Shown piece after piece: positions 1 through 8,757 of a stretch of DNA of 64,000 nucleotides. The translations under genes and the position numbers were made by a program. The notes below the pieces were generated by a model that saw only the letters and a list, made by a program, of their open reading frames with translations, was not told the origin of the DNA and searched no databases. Origin of the DNA: Microbacterium trichothecenolyticum (GTDB lineage Bacteria > Actinomycetota > Actinomycetes > Actinomycetales > Microbacteriaceae); contig NZ_JAUTBF010000001.1 of NCBI RefSeq assembly GCF_030818955.1, positions 186,001 through 250,000 of the forward strand, written 5' to 3'. Each line of letters starts with the position of its first letter. The first letter of the stretch is position 1.

Positions 1-301
1 CGGCGAAGTCGACGTCGCCGGCGACGAGGGCGTCCTGCGGCACGATGTCGCCGCCCGAGGGGATGACGTCGACCGTGTCGAAGCCCTCCTCTTGGAAGTA
101 GCCCTTGTCGAGCGCGACGTAGTAGCCGGCGAACTGCGCCTGCGGCAGCCATTGCAGCTGCAGTTTCACCGTGGTCAGCGGGGTGAAGTCGCCGTCGGAG
201 GCGGCGGGCGTGGAGCCGCCGCCCGAGCAGGCCGAGAGGGTGAGGGCCGCGGCGGCGACCCCCGCGATCGCGCCGAGGGCGCGACGGGTGCTGTGTCTCA
301 T
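1..301 (-). CDS. NMT1/THI5-type ABC transporter substrate-binding lipoprotein, C-terminus cut by window edge
   Basis: Only the first 100 or so residues are in the window; the ATG is at 301. A basic N-terminus and a hydrophobic helix lead to a lipobox L-S-A-C with Cys25, so the mature protein should be lipid-anchored outside the membrane. The mature start contains LQWLPQAQFAGYYVALDKGYF-like sequence (positions about 50-70), the hallmark of NMT1/THI5 solute-binding proteins that capture pyrimidine precursors, riboflavin-like or other small heterocycles. It is the last gene of a minus-strand operon with two permeases and an ATPase just upstream. The ligand is inferred from the hydantoinase/amidohydrolase neighbours, not from the sequence itself. 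Confidence 0.88.
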   Translation of the reverse strand, partial: MRHSTRRALGAIAGVAAAALTLSACSGGGSTPAASDGDFTPLTTVKLQLQWLPQAQFAGYYVALDKGYFQEEGFDTVDVIPSGGDIVPQDALVAGDVDFA

Positions 302-359
302 GGATGGTCCTTCCGGTTCTGTTGGTGCAGGTGTCGGGTGGAGCAGGCTGTGAAGACGT

Positions 360-1136
360 CTAGGGCCGTAGCGCCCCGAGGCGCCGCGCCACGACCCGTT
401 CGAGCAGGGCGGTGACGACGAAGAAGATCAGGCCGATCGCTATGCCGCCGCCGACGAACGCCCAGGCCAGGGCTGCGCGCCCCGATTTGGCGTAGGTGGC
501 GATCGCGGTGCCGATGCCGTCCGCGGGTCCACCGAAGTACTCGGCGACGAGGGCGGAGATGACGGCGAGGGATGCCGCGACCCGCACGCCCGTGAGCAGG
601 TACGGCAGTGCGACGGGAAGCGTCAGACGCCAGAACGTCTGCCCGCCCGTGGCGGCCGTCGCCCGGAACAGGTCGCGCTGCACCGGACGTGTCTGCCGGA
701 GCCCCCGGAGGGTGTTGACGAACACGGGCACGAACGCGGCGATCCCGGCCACGGCTTGACGGCCGAACTGGCTCGACGCGCCGAACATCGTGTTGAGGAT
801 GGGGGTGAGGGCGACGATCGGCACCACCGCCAGTGCGGCGACGAGTGGTGCGGTCATCCCGTCGACGGGGCGCCAGGTCGCGGCGAGCGCGGCGAGGAGC
901 ACCGCGATGACGGTGCCCGCGAGCAGCCCGACGAGCGCGTTGGTGCCCGTGATCCCCGCGGCCTCCCACACGAGCGGGAAGCGCTCGACCAGTTCGGTCG
1001 CCACGGCGAACGGGTCGGGCAGCATGCGCGGGGCGCTGCCCGAAGCGACGAAGGCGTACCAGGCGAGAAGGCCCGCGAGGCCGACGACGACGGGTGCGGC
1101 CAGGCGCGCCCAGGCGGGAAGGCGGGCGGTGTTCAT
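360..1136 (-). CDS. ABC transporter permease (SsuC/ThiX-like)
   Basis: This 258-residue protein has about six hydrophobic segments and the binding-protein-dependent transport inner-membrane domain over its last two thirds, with the EAA-type loop near [16 protein letters not shown]. That loop is where the ATPase docks. The ATG at 1136 overlaps the stop of a 26-codon reading frame that itself overlaps the ATPase stop, so translation may be coupled across the 73-base gap. It is one of two permeases in the operon, so the importer may be a heterodimer or two alternative permeases. The gene lies 58 bases before the binding-protein gene in transcription order. Confidence 0.9.
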   Translation of the reverse strand: MNTARLPAWARLAAPVVVGLAGLLAWYAFVASGSAPRMLPDPFAVATELVERFPLVWEAAGITGTNALVGLLAGTVIAVLLAALAATWRPVDGMTAPLVAALAVVPIVALTPILNTMFGASSQFGRQAVAGIAAFVPVFVNTLRGLRQTRPVQRDLFRATAATGGQTFWRLTLPVALPYLLTGVRVAASLAVISALVAEYFGGPADGIGTAIATYAKSGRAALAWAFVGGGIAIGLIFFVVTALLERVVARRLGALRP

Positions 1137-1213
1137 CGACCACCTCCGACGGTGATGGATGCCATGGGGCGCCGGCTCGCGGCATCCGGGGTTCCGCGCT
1201 GCACCCCGCTCAT
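1133..1213 (-). CDS. Possible 26-residue bridging peptide between the ATPase and permease genes
   Basis: A short frame starts with an ATG at 1213 that overlaps the TGA of the ATPase gene. It ends with a TGA at 1133-1135 that overlaps the ATG of the next permease. Both junctions are ATGA. The predicted peptide is [20 protein letters not shown]... and shows no recognisable domain. It could serve only to carry ribosomes across the 73-base gap. It could equally be chance, because stop codons are rare in DNA this rich in GC. Confidence 0.3.
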   Translation of the reverse strand: MSGVQRGTPDAASRRPMASITVGGGR

Positions 1214-2010
1214 CGCTCGTTCGCCCGGTGGACGGGAGCGCCGTGCAGCGCCTCGCGGACGGCGGTGACCCGGGCGAAGAACTCGGGCGATTCGCGCAGG
1301 GCCTCGTCGCGCGGACGGCCCGGGCGGGTGTCGATGACGTCGGTGATGCGTCCCGGCCGGGGGCTCATGACCACGACCCGGTCGGACAGGAACACGGCCT
1401 CGGGGATCGAGTGCGTGACGAACACGACGGCGGCGCCGGTCTCTGCGGCGATGCGGGCGAGCTCGGACTGCAGCCGTTCGCGGGTCATCTCGTCGAGCGC
1501 GCCGAACGGCTCGTCCATCAGCAGCAGCTTGGGTTGCGCCGCGAGGGAGCGGGCGATGGCGACGCGCTGCTGCATGCCGCCGGAGAGCTGGTCGGGGTAG
1601 CGGCCGGTGAACTCGGTGAGGCCGACGAGCTCGGCCAGCTCGGCGACCCGCGCGTCGCGGCGGGCCTGGGGCCACTTGTGCAGGTCGAGCGGCAGGGCGA
1701 TGTTCGCCGCGACCGTCAGCCAGGGCAGCAGGGCCGCCTGCTGGAAGGCGATGCCGTAGTCCTGGTCGAGCCGCGCCTGGCGTGCGGTCTTGCCGTACAG
1801 CGTGAGCTCTCCGCTCGACGGGACGTCGAGGTCGGCGATGAGGCGCAGCAGCGTCGACTTGCCGCAGCCAGACGGCCCGATGAGCGAGACGAACTCGCCC
1901 GCGGCGACCTCCAGCTCGACGGCGGTGAGGGCGGTGACCTCGCCGCCGGCGCTGGGGAACACCTTGCCGATGCCGGAGGCCCGGACGGCGAGGTCGGTGA
2001 GAGTGTTCAT
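1210..2010 (-). CDS. ABC transporter ATP-binding protein (SsuB/ThiZ-like)
   Basis: This 266-residue nucleotide-binding subunit has Walker [11 protein letters not shown]-loop [10 protein letters not shown], signature [15 protein letters not shown], Walker [14 protein letters not shown] and the switch His in VFVTHS. It is close in pattern to the nitrate/taurine/aliphatic-sulfonate class of importers. It energises the two permeases on either side. The ATG at 2010 overlaps the upstream permease stop (ATGA at 2007-2010), so the genes are translationally coupled. Nothing in the sequence is missing or unusual. Confidence 0.93.
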   Translation of the reverse strand: MNTLTDLAVRASGIGKVFPSAGGEVTALTAVELEVAAGEFVSLIGPSGCGKSTLLRLIADLDVPSSGELTLYGKTARQARLDQDYGIAFQQAALLPWLTVAANIALPLDLHKWPQARRDARVAELAELVGLTEFTGRYPDQLSGGMQQRVAIARSLAAQPKLLLMDEPFGALDEMTRERLQSELARIAAETGAAVVFVTHSIPEAVFLSDRVVVMSPRPGRITDVIDTRPGRPRDEALRESPEFFARVTAVREALHGAPVHRANER

Positions 2011-2981
2011 GCGGTGTCCTCCCCGCGACGGAAACGGTGCAGCGCGACGCCGATGAGGGCGACCCCGCCCGCGGCGAGGAGTCCCATCACGACGGTGCCG
2101 AGAGTGGGCGCCCAGGGGGCGGCGGGGTCGGACGAGGCCTGACCCGCGAGCTGGATGAGCATGCGCCCGATGCCGCCGCGCAGGCCGATCGACACCTCGG
2201 CGACGACGGCTCCGACCACCGCGGAAGCGGCGGCGAGCCGCAGGGCGGGCAGCAGGTGCGGCACGGCGGCGGGGAGCCGCAGACGCACGAGCGTCTGCCA
2301 CCACCCCGCCGAGTTCGCCCGCATGAGATCGAGGTGAAGCGCATCGGGAGCCGAGAGGCCCCGGAGCATGCCGATGGCGACGGGGAAGAACGCCAGGTAC
2401 GACGAGATCAGCGCCACCGAGAACCACGGCGGCCAGGGAAAGCCCGAGCGGTCCACCTGCGTGCCGATCGCGTTGACGACGGGCGCGAAGGCGATGAGCG
2501 GGACGATCTGGCTCACGACGATCCAGGGGAGCAGCCCCGCCTCGACCAGGCGCCAGCGCTGCATCGCGATGCCCAGGAGCGACCCGACCACCACGCCGAT
2601 GAGCCAGCCGAGCGCGGCCAGCCCCAGCGTCATCCCGGCCGCGCCCGCGACCGAGACGATCAGCGGCGGGGTGTCGCCCCCGCTCGTGGGCGCGAACATG
2701 CGCGCGACCATGTCCCACACGTGCGGCATGGCGCGATCGTGTGTGCGGGGGAGCAGGATGACGCCCGACCCGGCCGATCCGTCTCCGCCCACGGTCACGC
2801 CGTCCGCGGGCCCGAGCAGTTTGTACAACTCCCACAGCACGACGACCGCCGCGACGCCGGCGACGCCCCAGCCCACGCGGACCGCCGTGGCGTTGCCGCG
2901 GGAGGAGCGGATGCCACGCGGCATCCGTTCCTCCCGGGCGACGGCCGCCGCGGTCCCTGGGGCCAGCACCTGGTCGGTCAC
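2007..2981 (-). CDS. ABC transporter permease, second copy, with extended N-terminus
   Basis: This 324-residue inner-membrane permease has a hydrophilic leader of about 30 residues, one N-terminal helix, a periplasmic-side loop of about 60 residues, and then the usual permease core with the docking loop around WWQTLVRLRLPAAVPHLLPAL. It is longer than the partner permease at 360-1136 because of the N-terminal extension. The start chosen is the GTG at 2981, which overlaps the stop of the upstream oxidoreductase gene (GTGA), a typical operon junction. Confidence 0.88.
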   Translation of the reverse strand: MTDQVLAPGTAAAVAREERMPRGIRSSRGNATAVRVGWGVAGVAAVVVLWELYKLLGPADGVTVGGDGSAGSGVILLPRTHDRAMPHVWDMVARMFAPTSGGDTPPLIVSVAGAAGMTLGLAALGWLIGVVVGSLLGIAMQRWRLVEAGLLPWIVVSQIVPLIAFAPVVNAIGTQVDRSGFPWPPWFSVALISSYLAFFPVAIGMLRGLSAPDALHLDLMRANSAGWWQTLVRLRLPAAVPHLLPALRLAAASAVVGAVVAEVSIGLRGGIGRMLIQLAGQASSDPAAPWAPTLGTVVMGLLAAGGVALIGVALHRFRRGEDTA

Positions 2982-4024
2982 CGTTTCGCCGTCACCGGGG
3001 GAGTGAGTGCGGGGATCACGGTCTCGCCGTAGACCCGCATCGTCTCCTCCTTGTTGTCGTGCTGGAGGTAGCCGGCGAACTGCGTCACACCCAGGGCCCG
3101 CAGCTTCTCGAGCTTGGCGATGTGCTCCTCGGCCGTGCCGAGCACGCAGAACCGCTCGACGATCTCGTCGGGCACGAAGTCGACGTGGTCGTTGTTGCTC
3201 TTGCCGTGCGAGTTGTAGTCGTACCCCGTGCGCCCGGCGATGTAGTCGGTGAGCGCGGCGGGCACCTCGGCGGTGGTCCCTGAGCCTGTCGAAGGGCCGT
3301 ACTTCGACACGATGTCGGCGACGTGGTTGCCGACCATCCCACCGAACCAGCGGCACTGCTCGATCATGTGCGCGCGGGCCTCGGGGGTGTCCTCGCCGAT
3401 GTACATCGGGGCGGCGACGCAGAAGGCGATGTCGTCGGGGTCGCGCCCGGCTTCCTCCGCGGCGCGGCGGACGGTGGCGATCATCCACTCGGCGATGTCG
3501 AGGTCGGCCAGCTGCAGGATGAAGCCGTCGCCGACCTCACCGGTGAGCTTGAGCGCGAGGGGGCCGTACGCTGCGACCCACACGTCGAGCTTCGATCCGC
3601 GACTCCACGGGAACTGCAGCGTCGCACCGTTGTACTCCACCGCGCGGGAGTTGCCGAGTTCGCGGATGACGTGGATGGATTCGCGCAGCGCCTTCAATGT
3701 CGTCGGCCGGCCGTTCGTCACGCGCACGGCTGAATCGCCGCGACCGATGCCGCAGATCGTCCGGTTGCCGTACATCTCATTGAGGGTCGCGAAGGTGGAG
3801 GCCGTGACCGTCCAGTCGCGGGTCGCGGGGTTCGTGACGAACGGCCCGACCGTCACCCGGCGCGTAGCGGCGAGGATCGCCGAGTGCACGACGTACGGCT
3901 CCTCCCACAGCAGGTGGGAATCGAAGGTCCAGACGTGGCTGAAGCCGTGCGCCTCGGCCAGCTGCGAGAGCTGCACGACGCGGGCGGCGGGCGGGTTGGT
4001 CTGCAGAACGACGCCGAAATCCAT
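2978..4024 (-). CDS. LLM-class flavin/F420-dependent oxidoreductase (TIGR03842-like)
   Basis: This 348-residue protein of the bacterial luciferase-like superfamily starts MDFGVVLQTNPPAARVVQLS and has the conserved FSHVWTFDSH segment and a GIGRGDSAVR segment of the TIM barrel. Its pattern matches a subfamily I recall being found next to dihydropyrimidinases. It probably oxidises or hydroxylates the ring substrate handled by the two hydrolases upstream; which cofactor it uses, FMN or F420, cannot be decided here. An in-frame insertion encoding GPSTGSGTT (about residue 245) comes from a 22-base repeat-like element at 3275-3296 and probably sits in a surface loop. Confidence 0.82.
   Translation of the reverse strand: MDFGVVLQTNPPAARVVQLSQLAEAHGFSHVWTFDSHLLWEEPYVVHSAILAATRRVTVGPFVTNPATRDWTVTASTFATLNEMYGNRTICGIGRGDSAVRVTNGRPTTLKALRESIHVIRELGNSRAVEYNGATLQFPWSRGSKLDVWVAAYGPLALKLTGEVGDGFILQLADLDIAEWMIATVRRAAEEAGRDPDDIAFCVAAPMYIGEDTPEARAHMIEQCRWFGGMVGNHVADIVSKYGPSTGSGTTAEVPAALTDYIAGRTGYDYNSHGKSNNDHVDFVPDEIVERFCVLGTAEEHIAKLEKLRALGVTQFAGYLQHDNKEETMRVYGETVIPALTPPVTAKR
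3275..3296. repeat. REP-like 22-base element inside a coding region
   Basis: The 22 bases at 3275-3296 run from GGTCCCTGAG to CTGTCGAAGGG. From memory, this word recurs widely in intergenic regions of actinobacterial and proteobacterial genomes as a short interspersed repeat. Here it lies in frame within the oxidoreductase gene and encodes a Gly/Ser/Thr-rich loop, which suggests an insertion that was tolerated because it kept the reading frame. No second copy was noticed in the window. Confidence 0.5.
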
Positions 4025-4035
4025 GGTGTCTCCTC

Positions 4036-5472
4036 TCAGACCAGGTACTGGCTCAGGCCGCGCTTGACGAAGCGCCCGTCGCCCTTGGTGCCGATGTAGG
4101 CGCCGTCGTCGACGACGACCTTGCCGCGTGAGATGACGGTGTCGACGTGCCCGTCGATCTCGTAGCCCTCCCACGCGGAGTGGTCCATGTTCATGTGGTG
4201 GGTCTTGCCCACGCCGATCGAGGTGTGCCCGGCCGGGTCGTACACGACGATGTCGGCGTCGGCACCGGGGGCGATGACGCCCTTCTTGCCGTACATGCCG
4301 AACATGCGCGCCGGCGTCGTGCTGGTCAGCTCCACCCAGCGCTCGAGCGTGATCTGCCCGGTCACGACGCCCTGGTACATGAGATCCATGCGGTGCTCGA
4401 CCGAGCCGATGCCGTTGGGAATCGCGCGGAAGTCGCCCTGGCCGAGCGTCTTCTGGTCTTTCATGCAGAACGGGCAGTGGTCGGTCGACACCATCTGGAT
4501 GTCGTTGGTGCGCAGCGCCTGCCACATGTGGTGCTGGTGGCCCTCGTGCTTCGAGCGCAGCGGCGTCGAGCACACCCACTTCGCGCCCTCGAAGTCGCCC
4601 CATTCCTCGCTCGACGCGCCGAGCTGGTCTTCCAACGACAGGTAGAGGTACTGCGGGCACGTCTCGCCGAACACGTTCTGCCCGTTGTCGCGCGCCCACG
4701 CGAGCTGCTCGACGGCCTGCTTGGCGCTCACGTGCACGACGTAGAGAGGTGCGCCGGTGAGGTTCGACAGCATGATCGCGCGGTGGGTGGCCTCTTCCTC
4801 CATCTGCCAGGCGCGCGCGACGCCGTGGAAGTACGGCGAGGTCTTGCCCTTCTCGATGAGCTGCTCGGCGAGGACGTCGATCACGGGGCCGTTCTCGGCG
4901 TGCATCATCGTCAGGAGCCCCGTGTCGGCGGCGACCTGCATCGCGCGCAGGATCTGCGCGTCGTCGGCGTAGAAGACGCCCGGGTACGCCATGAACATCT
5001 TGAAGCTCGAGATGCCCTCGTCGATCAGTCCGGGCAGGGCCGCGAGGGAGTCGGCATCCACCCCTCCGACGATCTGGTGGAAGCCGTAGTCGATCGCGCA
5101 GTTGCCGGCGGCGAGTTCATGCCAGTGGGCCAGACCGTCTTGCACGCGCTCGCCGGAGCGCTGCACCGCGAAGTCGACGATGGTGGTCGTCCCGCCCCAG
5201 GCCGCGGCGCGGGTGCCGGTCTCGAACGTGTCCGACGCGCTCGTGCCGCCGAAGGGCAGCTGCATGTGGGTGTGCGCGTCGATGCCGCCGGGGATCACGT
5301 ACTTGCCGGTCGCGTCGATGACGGTGTCGACGGATGCCGAGAGGTCGTGGCCGAGCAGCGTCGAGCCCGGCGCGAGCACGGCGGCGATCGTCTCACCGTC
5401 GAGCAGCACGTCGGCGGCGCTGCGCCCGGTCGCCGAGACGACGGTGCCGCCGGTGAGGAGGGTGGTGGCCAT
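4036..5472 (-). CDS. hydA: Dihydropyrimidinase / hydantoinase
   Basis: This 478-residue cyclic amidohydrolase opens dihydropyrimidine or 5-substituted hydantoin rings to N-carbamoyl amino acids. All metal-site residues of the family are visible: H67-T-H69, the Lys158 expected to be carboxylated (SFKMFMAYPG), H191 (MMHAENG), H247 (VVHVS) and D331 (STDHCPF). Length is normal for the family. It is preceded by the amidohydrolase gene with only one base between stop and start, and followed by the LLM oxidoreductase 11 bases on. Together they look like ring-opening and decarbamoylation steps of a reductive pyrimidine-type or hydantoin pathway. Substrate identity is inferred. Confidence 0.93.
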   Translation of the reverse strand: MATTLLTGGTVVSATGRSAADVLLDGETIAAVLAPGSTLLGHDLSASVDTVIDATGKYVIPGGIDAHTHMQLPFGGTSASDTFETGTRAAAWGGTTTIVDFAVQRSGERVQDGLAHWHELAAGNCAIDYGFHQIVGGVDADSLAALPGLIDEGISSFKMFMAYPGVFYADDAQILRAMQVAADTGLLTMMHAENGPVIDVLAEQLIEKGKTSPYFHGVARAWQMEEEATHRAIMLSNLTGAPLYVVHVSAKQAVEQLAWARDNGQNVFGETCPQYLYLSLEDQLGASSEEWGDFEGAKWVCSTPLRSKHEGHQHHMWQALRTNDIQMVSTDHCPFCMKDQKTLGQGDFRAIPNGIGSVEHRMDLMYQGVVTGQITLERWVELTSTTPARMFGMYGKKGVIAPGADADIVVYDPAGHTSIGVGKTHHMNMDHSAWEGYEIDGHVDTVISRGKVVVDDGAYIGTKGDGRFVKRGLSQYLV

Positions 5473-5473
5473 C

Positions 5474-6322
5474 TCAGGCCTCCACGATCTCGCCGTAGGT
5501 GTCGGGCCGGCGGTCGCGGTAGAACTGCCAGTCGTCGCGCATCTGCTGCACGAGGTCCAGGTCGAGGTCGCGGATGAGGATCTCCTCGTGCTCGTTCGAC
5601 CCCAGCGCGCCGACGTGATTGCCCCGCGGGTCGATGACCTGGCTGGTGCCGTAGAAGGTCACGGCATCCTCGCCGTACTCGTTGTCTTCGCGGCCGACGC
5701 GGTTGGGCTGCAGCACGAAGTAACCGTTGGCCACCGCGGCGCATGGCCCCTCGACCTCCCACAGGCGATTCGACAGGCCGGGCTTGGTCGCGTTGGGGTT
5801 GAAGACCATGTGCGCGCCGTTCAGGCCCAGCTCGCGCCAGCCCTCGGGGAAGTGCCGGTCGTAGCAGATGTACATGCCGACCTTGCCGACGGCGGTGTCG
5901 AAGACGGGGTAGCCGAGGTTGCCCGGGCGGAAGTAGAACTTCTCCCAGAACTTCTCGACGTGCGGGATGTGGTTCTTGCGGTACTTGCCGAGGATGGTGC
6001 CGTCGGCGTCGACCAGCACCGAGGTGTTGTAGTACACCCCGGTCTGCGCCTCTTCGTAGACGGGGAGCACGCTCACCAGGCCCAGCTCCTTCGCGAGCGC
6101 CGCGAAGCGCTGAACGATGGGGCCGTCCACCGGCTCGGCGTAGCGGTAGTACTTCTGGTCCTGGGTGATACCGAAGTAGGGGCCGTAGAACAGCTCCTGG
6201 AAGCACACGACCTCGGCGCCCGCGGCCGCGGCATCGCGGGCGAACTGCTCGTGCTTGTCGAGCATCGACTCCTTGTCGCCTGTCCAGGTGGTCTGCGTGA
6301 TGGCTGCGCGCACCGTCGTCAT
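5474..6322 (-). CDS. Nitrilase-superfamily amidohydrolase (beta-ureidopropionase or N-carbamoylputrescine amidase type)
   Basis: This 282-residue carbon-nitrogen hydrolase has the Glu-Lys-Cys triad: E43 in CFQELFYGPYF, K116 in KYRKNHIP and C153 in YICYDRHFPE. It would hydrolyse the N-carbamoyl product made by the adjacent dihydropyrimidinase, releasing an amino acid, CO2 and ammonia. It is the first gene of the minus-strand operon; the ATG at 6322 follows a GGAGAG ribosome-binding site. The 137-base gap to the divergent MocR gene should hold the operon promoter. Confidence 0.9.
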   Translation of the reverse strand: MTTVRAAITQTTWTGDKESMLDKHEQFARDAAAAGAEVVCFQELFYGPYFGITQDQKYYRYAEPVDGPIVQRFAALAKELGLVSVLPVYEEAQTGVYYNTSVLVDADGTILGKYRKNHIPHVEKFWEKFYFRPGNLGYPVFDTAVGKVGMYICYDRHFPEGWRELGLNGAHMVFNPNATKPGLSNRLWEVEGPCAAVANGYFVLQPNRVGREDNEYGEDAVTFYGTSQVIDPRGNHVGALGSNEHEEILIRDLDLDLVQQMRDDWQFYRDRRPDTYGEIVEA

Positions 6323-6367
6323 GGGACTCTCCTCGCTCTCACGACCGTTTCGCATCCGGTCGCGTCG

Positions 6368-6393
6368 TGTTCTGTTACTGTCGCGACTGAACA
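6368..6393. promoter_or_regulatory. Candidate operator in the divergent promoter region
   Basis: Between the amidohydrolase operon (minus) and the MocR regulator gene (plus) lies an inverted repeat, TGTTC at 6368-6372 and GAACA at 6389-6393, with 16 bases between the arms. GntR/MocR proteins often bind short inverted or direct repeats in the shared promoter. The match is short and could be chance. Confidence 0.3.
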
Positions 6394-6459
6394 TTTCCCG
6401 ACGATTTCGGCGCGTGACAGGACCGTGAAAACACGGGGCCCCAGGGAGAGTGAGGAGCC

Positions 6460-7851
6460 ATGCTGTCGGCTGAGGCACTGACGGAGCGCTCGTCGGCGGG
6501 TCTGGCCTCGGAGATCGCCCGTCTCGTGACCGACGGGACGCTCCTTCCCGGCGAACGCCTGCCGACGGTGCGCGCGGTGGCCGCTCAGCTCGGGCTCTCG
6601 ACCGGAACCGTGGCGGCTGCCTGGCGAGCGCTCGCCGACGCGGGCGTCATCGTGTCGCGCGGGCGCGCGGGTACCTTCGTCCGCGACGAGCGCCGCGAAT
6701 GGCTGAGCCCACGCGTGCGGGGACTCGCGCGCGTCGAGCTCCCCGGCTCGCCCGCGCCCCCGCGCGGCCTCGGGGGACGCGTCGCCGCCTCCGCCCGGCT
6801 CGACCTCTCGCTCGGAACTCCGGATCCGGCGCTGCTGCCCTCGATCGAGCGGGCGCTCTCCCTCGCCCGGCCCCGCGCCGACACCGGGCGCTACCACGAC
6901 CTTCCCGTGCTCCCCGAGCTGTACGACGTGCTGCGCGAGCAGTGGCCGGTGAGCGGTGTGGAGGCCCTCACGGTCGTCGACGGCGCCTTCGACGGGATCT
7001 CCCGGACGGTCGATCAGGTGGTGCGCTTCGGCGACCGGGTCGCCGTGGAGTCCCCGGGCTTCCCGTACATCTTCGACCTCGTCGACGCCGCCGGCGGCAT
7101 CCCGCTCCCGCTGGAGAGCGACGCCGACGGGATCCTTCCCTCCGCGCTGGCGCGGGCTCTCGCGCGGCAGCCCTCGACCCTCATCCTGCAGCCGCGCGCG
7201 CAGAACCCGACGGGGGTGTCGATGTCGGCCGAGCGCGCGCGACGGCTCGCGAACGTGCTCGTCACCGTGCCGGGAGGTCGTCGCGTGACCGTGATCGAAG
7301 ACGATCATTCCGCGCTCATCGCCACGGCTCCGGCCGTCACGCTCGGGCGGTGGATCCCCGCCCAGGTCGTGCACGTGCGCGGTTTCTCGAAGTCGCACGG
7401 GCCCGACCTGCGGATCGCGGCGCTGGGCGGACCGGCCGACATCGTCGAGAAGATCGTGCGGCGCCGCATGCTCGGCCCGGGATGGACCTCCCGCCTGCTG
7501 CAGACGGTGCTGCGGGAACTGCTGACCGATTCCCGCTCCATCGCGGCCGTCAGCACCGCGCGTCTCATCTACCGCGACCGCCTCGACCGGGTCGCCGACG
7601 CGCTGCGCCGGCTCGGCGTCGACGTCGGTGCACCCGACGGCATCAACCTCTGGCTGCCCGTGCGCGACGAACGCGCCGCGATCGTACGGCTCGCCGCCGA
7701 GGGCATCGCGGTGGCGGCGGGGGAGCCTTTCGTGGTGCACCCGGTGTCGGGGACCGGCTCGGTTCGGGTGACGGCCGGCTCGGTCAGCGAGAACGTGCGT
7801 CTGGTGGCCGAGGCCCTCGCGCGCGCCGCTGAGGCCTCACCGCTGGCATGA
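6460..7851 (+). CDS. MocR-type transcriptional regulator (GntR helix-turn-helix fused to aminotransferase fold)
   Basis: This 463-residue protein has a winged helix at about residues 10-75, with LPTVRAVAAQLGLSTGTVAAAW as the recognition region. A class-I aminotransferase fold follows; Lys311 (GFSKSHGPDLR) is the expected PLP-binding lysine and VIEDDHSAL supplies the Asp that contacts the pyridine nitrogen. MocR proteins use PLP-bound effectors to control neighbouring genes. It is divergent from the hydantoinase operon, so that operon is the obvious target. The ATG at 6460 follows a GAGAGTGAGGAG region. No defect is visible. Confidence 0.9.
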   Translation: MLSAEALTERSSAGLASEIARLVTDGTLLPGERLPTVRAVAAQLGLSTGTVAAAWRALADAGVIVSRGRAGTFVRDERREWLSPRVRGLARVELPGSPAPPRGLGGRVAASARLDLSLGTPDPALLPSIERALSLARPRADTGRYHDLPVLPELYDVLREQWPVSGVEALTVVDGAFDGISRTVDQVVRFGDRVAVESPGFPYIFDLVDAAGGIPLPLESDADGILPSALARALARQPSTLILQPRAQNPTGVSMSAERARRLANVLVTVPGGRRVTVIEDDHSALIATAPAVTLGRWIPAQVVHVRGFSKSHGPDLRIAALGGPADIVEKIVRRRMLGPGWTSRLLQTVLRELLTDSRSIAAVSTARLIYRDRLDRVADALRRLGVDVGAPDGINLWLPVRDERAAIVRLAAEGIAVAAGEPFVVHPVSGTGSVRVTAGSVSENVRLVAEALARAAEASPLA

Positions 7852-7895
7852 CGCGCGGCGTCAACCCCGAGACGTCTCCGAATCGATTCGCCTAG

Positions 7896-8741
<846 letters not shown>

Positions 8742-8757
8742 CCCCGCGCACCCGGGC

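Noticed and set aside
4147..5577. A 476-codon plus-strand frame opposite the dihydropyrimidinase gene
   Set aside because: The minus-strand frame has complete catalytic residues; the plus-strand translation is Arg/Val/His-rich without domains, typical of antisense frames in GC-rich DNA.
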